Source: an uncultured Traorella sp. (GTDB lineage Bacteria; Bacillota_I; Bacilli_A; Erysipelotrichales; Erysipelotrichaceae). From it: a DNA stretch of 19,162 bases. The stretch spans positions 1-19,162 of the forward strand of contig CAMEUL010000003.1 in NCBI GenBank assembly GCA_945938205.1, written 5' to 3'. Below, piece after piece: positions 1 through 5,626 of the stretch (its first letter is position 1; the number at the start of each line of letters is the position of its first letter). The position numbers were made by a program, and so were the translations under genes. The notes beneath the pieces are model-generated. The model saw only the letters and a list, made by a program, of their open reading frames with translations. It was not told the DNA's origin and ran no database searches.

Positions 1-105
1 TTTACCGATTTTACAGATAAAGAAGTTATGGATAACGACGGCAATAAAGCCATCCATTATGTAAGAGAACATTGTCTGGCTGAATTGAAGCCGATCCTGA
101 AATAG
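1..105 (+). CDS. 3' end of an unidentified gene (partial)
   Basis: An open frame enters from the left edge and runs 34 codons to a TAG at 103-105, ending in ...HCLAELKPILK. The tail is hydrophilic and helix-like and contains no motif that identifies a family. It is transcribed in the same direction as the EF-G paralogue, with only 9 bp between its stop and the next ATG, and the ribosome binding site of the next gene (AGAGG) overlaps its stop codon. The two genes are therefore very probably co-transcribed and translationally close-coupled. No function is proposed. Confidence 0.6.
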   Translation, partial: FTDFTDKEVMDNDGNKAIHYVREHCLAELKPILK

Positions 106-114
106 AGGTACCAT

Positions 115-2205
115 ATGAGAGACTATTTAGCGCATGAGGTAAGAAATGTTACCGTCTTAGGACATAGCGGCAGTGGAAAAACAGCAGTGCTGGAAGCCAT
201 GCTTCATTTCACAAAAGCAACCGATCGCTTTGGGAAAACCAGTGAAGGAAGTTCTATCATTGATTATGACCCAGAAGAAATCAAACGTGGATTATCTGTC
301 TATACAGCCATTGTACCTATTGAATGGAAAGATACCAAAATCAATTTCATTGATACTCCGGGATATTTGGATTATGTTGGTGAAATGGAAAGTGGAAGTG
401 CTGCCGGCGACAACATTCTGATCGTGGTGGGTGCCAAGGAAGGCGTACAGTCAGGTACACAGCGTGCATGGGATGTTGCCATGGAAAAGAAACTGCCAAC
501 CATTTTCTTTGTCAACAAAGTAGATGAAGAACATGCATCATTTGAAAAGGCTTATCAGGGACTCAGAGAAGCTTTTGGTAAGAGTGTCATTCCATTTGAA
601 GTGCCAATTCTTGAAAATGATGAAGTGATTGGTTCTGTCAACATTCTTCGTGACAAAGCCTGGTATTTCAAGGGAGATAAAGCAGACCGCACAAAGAGTT
701 ATGATGTTCCGGATAATATGAAGGAAATGGTAGCTGATTATAAGAATCAGATTGCAGAAGCCATTGCAATGGGCGATGATGAACTGATGGAAAAATTCTT
801 CTCAGGAGAACCATTCACGGAAGCTGAGCTGACACGTGGTGTACGTTTAGGTGTCAGAAATGGAGAAATCCGTCCAGTCTTCTCAGGAAGTGCCATCAAC
901 ATGACAGGTATTGAACGTTTATTGGATCTGATCGATAAATACTTCCCAACTTATGGAGAACACGGAACTGTTACCGTGACAGATATCGCAAAAGAAGAAC
1001 CAGTGGAACTGTTGACTAGTGAACAGGGAGATCTGAGTGTTCAGGTATTCAAGACCATTGTCGATCCATTTGTTGGAAGAATCAGTTTTATTAAAGTTAG
1101 AAGCGGTGTATTAAGTTCAGATTCTACTGTTTATAATCCAAAGAAAGACAAAATGGAAAAGATTTCTCAGATCTTTATCATCAAAGGAAAACATCAGACA
1201 GCCGTTGGAAAACTGTTTACCGGAGATATCGGAGCTGTAACCAAACTGGCTTATACACAAACCAATGATACCCTTTGTGAAAAAGGAAAGAATTATGTAG
1301 TAGATGATATTGTATTTACAGAACCAATGTTAGGTGTGGCAGTATGGCCAAAATCAAAAAATGATGATGACAAACTGTCGAATGCATTAGCCAGAATGTG
1401 TGAAGAAGATCCAACATTACGTCTTGTCAACAACAAAGAAACCAAAGAAAACGTTCTTTATGGTGTAGGAGATCAGCACATTGATGTCGTTGTCAATAAG
1501 ATGAAAGCGAAATACAAAGTTGAAGTCACATTAACAACACCAAAGATTCCTTATCATGAAACCATCAGAAAGACCGTTATTGGAGAAGGACGTCATAAGA
1601 AACAGTCCGGTGGACATGGACAATTTGGTCATGTCTTCGTGGAATTCTCACCTAATCCAGACAGTGAAGATATGGTCTTTGAAGAAACTGTCTTTGGTGG
1701 AGCTGTTCCTCGTCAGTACTTCCCAGCTGTTGAAACAGGCTTGAGAGAATGTATGGTGAAAGGCTATTTGGCTGGATATCGCATGGTCAATGTGAAAACT
1801 AATCTGAAGGATGGAAAATATCACGATGTGGATTCCAGTGAAATGGCCTTTAAACTGGCAGCTCATTTGGCTTTCAAGGATGCTATGCCAAAAGCCGGAT
1901 GTATCCTCTTAGAACCAATCGTTAGTGCTCGTGTAGAAATTCCTGAAGAATATACAGGAACTGTCATCGGTGACTTCAATAAACGTCGTGGTACGATCAT
2001 GGGTATGGATATGGAAGGAAATCATCAGGTCATTACGGCTTTGGTTCCGCTTGCAGAAATGATGAAATATCCTACTGATTTGCGTTCTATGACGCAGGGA
2101 CGTGGAAAATATACACAGGTATTTGATCATTATGATCCAGTTCCTAGCAATATTGCGGAAAAAGTCATTGCTAACGCAGATAAACCACAAGACGAAGAAG
2201 AATAA
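115..2205 (+). CDS. EF-G-like translational GTPase (EF-G paralogue)
   Basis: A 696-residue protein with full EF-G architecture: GTPase domain (about 1-280), beta-barrel domain II (about 300-385) and domains III-V to the C-terminus. Visible GTPase motifs are G1 GHSGSGKT (16-23), a switch I with DPEEIKRGLSV (52-62), G3 DTPGYLDY (80-87) and G4 NKVD (134-137). Canonical EF-G has AHIDAGKT, RGITI and DTPGHVDF, so the altered P-loop, RGLS and the Tyr at the catalytic His position (Tyr84) place it in the paralogous EF-G2/EF-G-like group rather than as the main translocase. It probably acts on the ribosome in the cytosol, but paralogues differ in role and the substrate step is not known. The ATG is set by AGAGG 7-10 bases upstream. 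It ends at an intrinsic terminator. Confidence 0.9.
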   Translation: MRDYLAHEVRNVTVLGHSGSGKTAVLEAMLHFTKATDRFGKTSEGSSIIDYDPEEIKRGLSVYTAIVPIEWKDTKINFIDTPGYLDYVGEMESGSAAGDNILIVVGAKEGVQSGTQRAWDVAMEKKLPTIFFVNKVDEEHASFEKAYQGLREAFGKSVIPFEVPILENDEVIGSVNILRDKAWYFKGDKADRTKSYDVPDNMKEMVADYKNQIAEAIAMGDDELMEKFFSGEPFTEAELTRGVRLGVRNGEIRPVFSGSAINMTGIERLLDLIDKYFPTYGEHGTVTVTDIAKEEPVELLTSEQGDLSVQVFKTIVDPFVGRISFIKVRSGVLSSDSTVYNPKKDKMEKISQIFIIKGKHQTAVGKLFTGDIGAVTKLAYTQTNDTLCEKGKNYVVDDIVFTEPMLGVAVWPKSKNDDDKLSNALARMCEEDPTLRLVNNKETKENVLYGVGDQHIDVVVNKMKAKYKVEVTLTTPKIPYHETIRKTVIGEGRHKKQSGGHGQFGHVFVEFSPNPDSEDMVFEETVFGGAVPRQYFPAVETGLRECMVKGYLAGYRMVNVKTNLKDGKYHDVDSSEMAFKLAAHLAFKDAMPKAGCILLEPIVSARVEIPEEYTGTVIGDFNKRRGTIMGMDMEGNHQVITALVPLAEMMKYPTDLRSMTQGRGKYTQVFDHYDPVPSNIAEKVIANADKPQDEEE

Positions 2206-2211
2206 CAAAAT

Positions 2212-2246
2212 AAGATATCTGTTCGAAAGGACGGATATCTTTTTTT
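2212..2246 (+). terminator. Intrinsic terminator of the EF-G-like gene
   Basis: A 13-bp stem pairs 2212-2224 with 2229-2241 around a GAAA loop. It is fully paired apart from a few G-T pairs and is followed directly by a T run (2240-2246). It lies 7 bases after the stop codon and separates the EF-G-like gene from the lipoprotein gene. Confidence 0.92.
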
Positions 2247-2248
2247 AA

Positions 2249-2277
2249 TTGCATGATAAGTATTCCTGTGATACTAT
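2249..2277 (+). promoter_or_regulatory. Possible sigma-A promoter of the thioredoxin-like lipoprotein gene
   Basis: TTGCAT at 2249-2254 and TACTAT at 2272-2277 are separated by 17 bases, a plausible -35/-10 pair just after the upstream terminator and 22 bases before the ATG at 2300. A short dyad AGTAT/ATACT overlaps the -10. Each box deviates from consensus, so this is tentative. Confidence 0.4.
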
Positions 2278-2299
2278 AAGTAGCATAATGAGGTTACTT

Positions 2300-2755
2300 A
2301 TGAATATAAAAAAATTCCTAACAGGGTTATTGGTTTTCGTTATTTTATTGAGTGGATGTTCAAACGATAAATACATCCGAAGCAATAAGCAAGGAACAAT
2401 ATCTCAAATTACATTAAATGAAATGATTGAAAAGATGGAGAAAAAGGAGACCTTTTCAGTTGCATTTACTACAAGCTATTGCAGCTATTGTGCTATGTTC
2501 TACAATGTCTTTAATGATTACATCAAAGATCATGAAGTAACGATGTATTTTATCATACTGGATGAAGAAACAACCAATGAACAAGAAAACATCGAAATAA
2601 TACATCGTTATTTTCCTGAATTCTATACAACACCCGGAATCTTTTATGCGGAAAACGGAAAAGAGAAAGATTATCTAGATACTTACCATTTAGGTATTTC
2701 AAAAGAAGTAATTGATGAATGGGTTATAAAAAATCAATTAGATAAAGAAAAATAA
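2300..2755 (+). CDS. Thioredoxin-like lipoprotein with CSYC active site
   Basis: A 151-residue protein. Residues 1-20 are a lipoprotein signal (two lysines, a hydrophobic stretch, then the lipobox LSGC with Cys20), so the mature protein should be anchored outside the membrane. The rest looks like a short thioredoxin fold: strand, then YCSYC (redox pair Cys61/Cys64) at the start of a helix, and a TTPGIF segment whose Pro112 fits the conserved cis-proline opposite the active site. It is probably an extracytoplasmic thiol-disulfide oxidoreductase; reductase, oxidase or isomerase activity cannot be told apart. The open frame begins at 2249, but GAGG at 2290-2293 lies 6 bases before the ATG at 2300, which also gives a compact signal peptide, so that start is chosen. 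It has its own likely promoter and no obvious partner gene beside it. Confidence 0.8.
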   Translation: MNIKKFLTGLLVFVILLSGCSNDKYIRSNKQGTISQITLNEMIEKMEKKETFSVAFTTSYCSYCAMFYNVFNDYIKDHEVTMYFIILDEETTNEQENIEIIHRYFPEFYTTPGIFYAENGKEKDYLDTYHLGISKEVIDEWVIKNQLDKEK

Positions 2756-2824
2756 TTAAGTCAGTGAAGGAAAACAAAACCAGCAATTCTCCTAGTTTTA
2801 ATATCTTAGGTATATTAAATAAAG

Positions 2825-3004
2825 TGGCGTTAGCCTCTTTCTTTTAATTTTTGGAGGGATTTTTAAAATCCCGCTTTGAATTTTCTGCGGGGTGAAATCA
2901 CCCCGCCAAATTTTAAATTTTTTTATTTTGACCTCGCTATTTTTTAAATAGCCTTTTTAAAATATAGAAAAAGAGAGAAAGGCTAACGCTAAATCTCTTT
3001 TTTG
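2825..3004. repeat. Palindromic multi-hairpin element between convergent genes
   Basis: No gene lies in 2756-3034. It contains an outer inverted repeat, 2825-2845 pairing with 2971-2991 (about 21 pairs, one mismatch and a few G-T), with exact GCGTTAGCC/GGCTAACGC cores. It encloses three hairpins: GGGATTTT/AAAATCCC (2856-2872), GCGGGGTGA/TCACCCCGC (2887-2906) and GCTATTT/AAATAGC (2936-2952). The right arm can instead pair AAGAGA (about 2971-2976) with TCTCTT (2994-2999), giving T-flanked terminator-like hairpins on both strands. It may be a bidirectional terminator, a small non-autonomous palindromic repeat, or a structured RNA. No flanking target-site duplication was recognised. Confidence 0.7.
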
Positions 3005-3034
3005 TCATGTATTTAGTTTGTTTTTGCTACTTGA

Positions 3035-3223
3035 TTACTGTATGTTGTTCTTTTTTATTATTGATACATATAATATTAAACCACTAATAGTTAATACCGC
3101 TAAAATAATATTGTAAGGGTGTAATAAATATAACAAGTTTTGTCTTTCCCTAATATTCATAACAATTGTAGAAAAGAATAGACAACTAGTTATTAATATA
3201 TACATAGAAACAACCTTATTCAT
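3035..3223 (-). CDS. Small two-helix membrane protein (62 aa), last ORF of the Mga string
   Basis: Reads MNKVVSMYILIT... and contains two hydrophobic segments (about residues 5-22 and 36-56) joined by a charged turn with RERQ, ending in KKNN. The open frame could begin at an ATG at 3247, but no ribosome binding site stands there. At the chosen ATG (3223-3221), GGAG lies 4 bases upstream, inside the end of a 17-aa ORF whose stop overlaps this start, so translation is probably coupled to that ORF. It resembles the 68-aa protein at 3541-3747 in size, topology and a T-[ST]-C-L stretch in helix 1, so the two may be distant paralogues. Function unknown. Its 3' end faces the palindromic element. Confidence 0.55.
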   Translation of the reverse strand: MNKVVSMYILITSCLFFSTIVMNIRERQNLLYLLHPYNIILAVLTISGLILYVSIIKKNNIQ

Positions 3224-3269
3224 CGAACTCCAGCTCTCCATAAACATACAGCATAATTATATGTGACAT
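3216..3269 (-). CDS. 17-aa micro-ORF (possible leader or coupling peptide)
   Basis: ATG at 3269-3267 is preceded by a near-ideal AAGGAG (3278-3283) with 8-base spacing, the best ribosome binding site on this strand of the region. It encodes MSHIIMLYVYGELEFDE and stops at 3218-3216, overlapping the ATG of the 62-aa membrane protein. The simplest reading is a leader ORF that delivers ribosomes to the next gene. Alternatively, a one-base change has split what was one longer ORF. No family is recognised. Confidence 0.4.
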   Translation of the reverse strand: MSHIIMLYVYGELEFDE

Positions 3270-3415
3270 TTAAATTTCTCCTTTCATATTTCGTTTATCT
3301 TTTAACAATTACAGATATGATTAACAAGGTATTTAAAACTCTTTATTTCTCTTATCTCATGCATCATTAATTCTTGAAAATGAGAAACGACCTAACATCT
3401 GTTTACTACCCATAT
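3270..3415 (-). other. Gap between micro-ORFs, possibly decayed coding sequence
   Basis: This AT-rich stretch separates the 42-aa and 17-aa ORFs. It contains an 18-codon open frame (3413-3357, MGSKQMLGRFSFSRINDA) without a well-placed ribosome binding site; AAGGA lies 12 bases upstream. The frame is open for 9 further codons upstream of its ATG, which would fit a fragment of a former gene. No terminator or promoter stands out, so the string of small ORFs may still be one transcript. Confidence 0.3.
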
Positions 3416-3544
3416 CTACTGTAATTCCTTTATTAATCGTTTAACTAGCAATTGATTTTTTATAAAAGATTGCTTGATTGTTTTGATCTTTTTCATATCT
3501 GTATCCATTTCTATAAACTTTCCTGGTTTTACATTTGAATTCAT
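3416..3544 (-). CDS. 42-aa basic protein overlapping the upstream membrane protein by 4 bp
   Basis: ATG (3544-3542) overlaps the TGA of the preceding ORF in an ATGA arrangement, the classic sign of translational coupling. The product is lysine-rich and amphipathic, running MNSNVKPGKFIEMDTD... to ...LVKRLIKELQ, with no membrane segment and no known motif. A weak AGAAG lies upstream. The 4-bp overlap and the absence of internal stops argue that it is real despite its size. The function is unknown; a small cytosolic partner of the membrane protein is one possibility. Confidence 0.5.
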   Translation of the reverse strand: MNSNVKPGKFIEMDTDMKKIKTIKQSFIKNQLLVKRLIKELQ

Positions 3545-3747
3545 TGATCATTTCTTCTATTTTTTACATGTTTCATCAACATAAAGAAAATGAATGAAGA
3601 TATAGCTAGTCCAATCAAAGCAAGAAAATTAACAATTGAAATTGGATTAAAGGTTTCTCTATAATATATCCAATTCATGATTAATAATGAAAGACAAGTA
3701 GTCATCATGATTTCAGATAATAGGTGTTTCAATTCACTATATTTCAT
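3541..3747 (-). CDS. Small two-helix membrane protein (68 aa) directly downstream of the Mga gene
   Basis: Reads MKYSELKHLLSE..., an amphipathic start followed by hydrophobic helices at about residues 13-28 and 38-58, with a charged tail HVKNRRNDQ. The open frame extends upstream to a TTG at 3777, but TGGAGG at 3764-3759 lies downstream of that codon and 11 bases before the ATG at 3747, so the ATG is preferred. It begins 36 bases after the stop of the Mga-type regulator and overlaps the next small ORF by 4 bp, so it should be co-transcribed with the regulator. It could sense or signal at the membrane, or act as a small accessory or toxin-like peptide; nothing in the sequence decides this. Confidence 0.6.
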   Translation of the reverse strand: MKYSELKHLLSEIMMTTCLSLLIMNWIYYRETFNPISIVNFLALIGLAISSFIFFMLMKHVKNRRNDQ

Positions 3748-3783
3748 TCCAAATACATCCTCCAAAACAAATAACAATGAGTA

Positions 3784-5292
3784 TTAAAGTTTAGCTAAAT
3801 ATTTAATCATTTCTTCTTCTTGTTTTTCGACTATCAGTTGTGCAATCTTCGTACGATCTTCTTTATTAAAATCAATTGAAGTTAAAACAATCTGATTACT
3901 GTTATTTATACTAAGATGATCCAAAATACTTTGGAATTTTTTGTTGATTATAATAATCGTGTCATCCACTTCATTTAAAATTTCTAAAGATTTAGCATTT
4001 AATAGAAGACTTTGAAATTCAACTCTACCCTTTGGATAATTCGTCATAAAATAATATTCAATCGTTTCTAAATCAAGAATCAAATCAGAAATGGTAATAA
4101 TCTTTATAGGATTGATTAACTGCCTTATGATTGTTTTTATCTGATAAGAAATAAAACACAATTTAGAGTCTTCAAATCTATATTTAATATTGTTGTCTAA
4201 TCGCCAATGATCAAGAAGATCATGCATTTGCTTTGCAATGATTTCAGTAATTGCGGTTTTATTAGACTGTGAGCAATCCCATTTATCCGGAATAATTCCT
4301 TCAAGATTTAGTATCATATGTTTAAAGAAAGTAAACAATGTTATTTTCATCATGCGATTATCTGCTACTTCTTTGCCATATTTTGCTTCTATTTTTTCTC
4401 TTAAGTCTTTTAGATTTGGAATATTCAACAATAAACGGCTGATTTCTGCAATTCTTTCATCATTCCATCTGTCAGCAAAAACACAACAATTGCTTGTACA
4501 ATAAATTAGGAAAACATAATAATAATCACTTTCATCATAATAAATATTTAACGGATTCTCGATATATTTTTGTACATATTCATTTAGTAAATCAAATACA
4601 AATAATTTTTGAATCAATTTTAGATCGTTAGGAATTTCAATAAAAGGAGAATACTGTTTTCTTTTCCAAGAGAGAATAAGAAGATTTTCAAAATATCCGT
4701 ATTTTTCTCTTGTGAGATCTAAGAACTCTCTATTGATCGTTTTATTGGTTTGACATATAAAATTTCTAGCAAGATCTCTTGAATGAGAATCAAAATAACC
4801 ACAATCAATTCCATATTTATAATCGAGAAGTGCAATTAAATAACGGATTCGATACTCTTCTCCAAAAATGAAATTATTCTTGATGCTTAATCCAATCTCA
4901 GCTAAGTAGTTTTGACATTTTTCCTTAATGCGATATGCATTAGCGAGAGAATAATGCTGTTCAAGTGAAAATTTACTAAAAGGGTGATGATCATGATTGG
5001 TAATGAAAAATTTTAAACATTGCAAAACGCCTGAAGTTCTATAAGTCGGATACAGAACTTCAAAAGGTAATTCAGAATTGGGGAGTTCCATGCAATAAAC
5101 ATCTCGATCTTTTTTGAGAATTTTTAATTCAGGAAATTCATTACATAAACAATCTATTAAATACTTTGTGTTTTTTTCACTCGTATTTAATAAATGACTT
5201 AATGTAAAAAGATCTATAGAATCATTGTCTAATAAAATATGGAAAATATTTTGCTTGATAATAATTCTTTGTTCTAAAAAGGAATCTAACAT
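3784..5292 (-). CDS. Mga-family transcriptional regulator
   Basis: A 502-residue cytosolic protein with the layout of Mga/AtxA-type regulators: an N-terminal winged helix (about 10-65), a second Mga-type helix-turn-helix (about 75-165, containing FSLEQHYSLANAYRIKEK and then GEEYRIRYLIALL), a long helical middle resembling PRD domains (about 170-390) and a C-terminal EIIB-like alpha/beta part (about 395-502). Family members bind DNA upstream of surface-protein and virulence genes and are often tuned by PTS phosphorylation of PRD histidines; which histidine would serve here is not clear. It is divergent from the GH31 gene, separated by 334 bp, and is the natural candidate to control the hydrolase locus. 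The ATG at 5292 is unusual: the only good AAAGGAG (5321-5327) is 28 bases away, with a small hairpin between. Confidence 0.85.
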   Translation of the reverse strand: MLDSFLEQRIIIKQNIFHILLDNDSIDLFTLSHLLNTSEKNTKYLIDCLCNEFPELKILKKDRDVYCMELPNSELPFEVLYPTYRTSGVLQCLKFFITNHDHHPFSKFSLEQHYSLANAYRIKEKCQNYLAEIGLSIKNNFIFGEEYRIRYLIALLDYKYGIDCGYFDSHSRDLARNFICQTNKTINREFLDLTREKYGYFENLLILSWKRKQYSPFIEIPNDLKLIQKLFVFDLLNEYVQKYIENPLNIYYDESDYYYVFLIYCTSNCCVFADRWNDERIAEISRLLLNIPNLKDLREKIEAKYGKEVADNRMMKITLFTFFKHMILNLEGIIPDKWDCSQSNKTAITEIIAKQMHDLLDHWRLDNNIKYRFEDSKLCFISYQIKTIIRQLINPIKIITISDLILDLETIEYYFMTNYPKGRVEFQSLLLNAKSLEILNEVDDTIIIINKKFQSILDHLSINNSNQIVLTSIDFNKEDRTKIAQLIVEKQEEEMIKYLAKL

Positions 5293-5302
5293 ATATGCAA
5301 CT

Positions 5303-5318
5303 GAAATCTTTTGATTTC
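5303..5318 (-). promoter_or_regulatory. Hairpin between ribosome binding site and start of the Mga-type gene
   Basis: GAAATC and GATTTC pair around a four-base loop in the leftward mRNA. They sit between AAAGGAG (5321-5327) and the ATG at 5292. Folded, the hairpin would shorten the 28-base spacer to about 12, which could let the distant Shine-Dalgarno work and make translation structure-dependent. Confidence 0.35.
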
Positions 5319-5457
5319 TTCTCCTTTACTATTACTAATCTGTAAATAATATACTCTTTTATTATTAAAAACACTAGCGAAAACTTTCTCAATTAACAGA
5401 AAAAAAATATCGTGATCATGAGAATTCTGAAAAGAAGCGACATGCTATATTATAGCG

Positions 5458-5471
5458 TGTAAGCGCTTGTT
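5458..5471 (+). promoter_or_regulatory. cre-like CcpA operator
   Basis: TGTAAGCGCTTGTT has the palindromic AAGCGCTT core and the TGWAARCG half of the low-GC Gram-positive cre consensus; only the last bases deviate. It lies just after a possible -10 (TATATT, 5445-5450) and upstream of the GH31 gene, where CcpA binding would repress transcription when preferred sugars are present. Confidence 0.65.
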
Positions 5472-5479
5472 TTAAATAG

Positions 5480-5519
5480 AAATATGTATTTATCTAGAAG
5501 TTTAAATAAATATATATTT
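5480..5519. repeat. Inverted repeat downstream of the cre-like site
   Basis: The 14-base arms 5480-5493 and 5506-5519 are complementary except for one G-T pair, with a 12-base spacer. The right arm also contains the perfect palindrome TAAATATATATTTA (5507-5520). It could be an operator or a 5'-leader hairpin. The AT-rich composition lowers the significance. Confidence 0.4.
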
Positions 5520-5626
5520 ACTCTTAAAATAAGAAGAAATGAGCTTTAAACAAAAAAAAGGGGGGATGAAGGTAAGAAAAAAGGTTAAAAGAATGTTGTC
5601 TTAGTGTTTACAAGAGAGGAGAAATT

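Larger units (their letters stand above)
5293..5626. promoter_or_regulatory. Divergent control region between the Mga-type gene and the GH31 gene
   Basis: This 334-bp AT-rich stretch holds no convincing gene. From left to right it contains a GAAATC-TTTT-GATTTC hairpin (5303-5318) and the Shine-Dalgarno of the leftward gene (5321-5327), a TATATTATA box (5445-5453) that could be a -10 for the rightward promoter, a cre-like site (5458-5471), an AT-rich inverted repeat (5480-5519), an A8G6 run (5552-5565), and AGGAG five bases before the GH31 ATG at 5627. No convincing -35 was found for either direction. Confidence 0.6.

Noticed and set aside
2249..2299. Longer N-terminus for the thioredoxin-like protein from the ATG at 2249
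   Set aside because: It overlaps the likely promoter, has no ribosome binding site, and would add 17 hydrophilic residues before the lipoprotein signal. GAGG before 2300 decides the start.
3357..3413. 18-codon ORF MGSKQMLGRFSFSRINDA as a gene
   Set aside because: No well-spaced ribosome binding site and no coupling overlap; kept only as a possible coding remnant.
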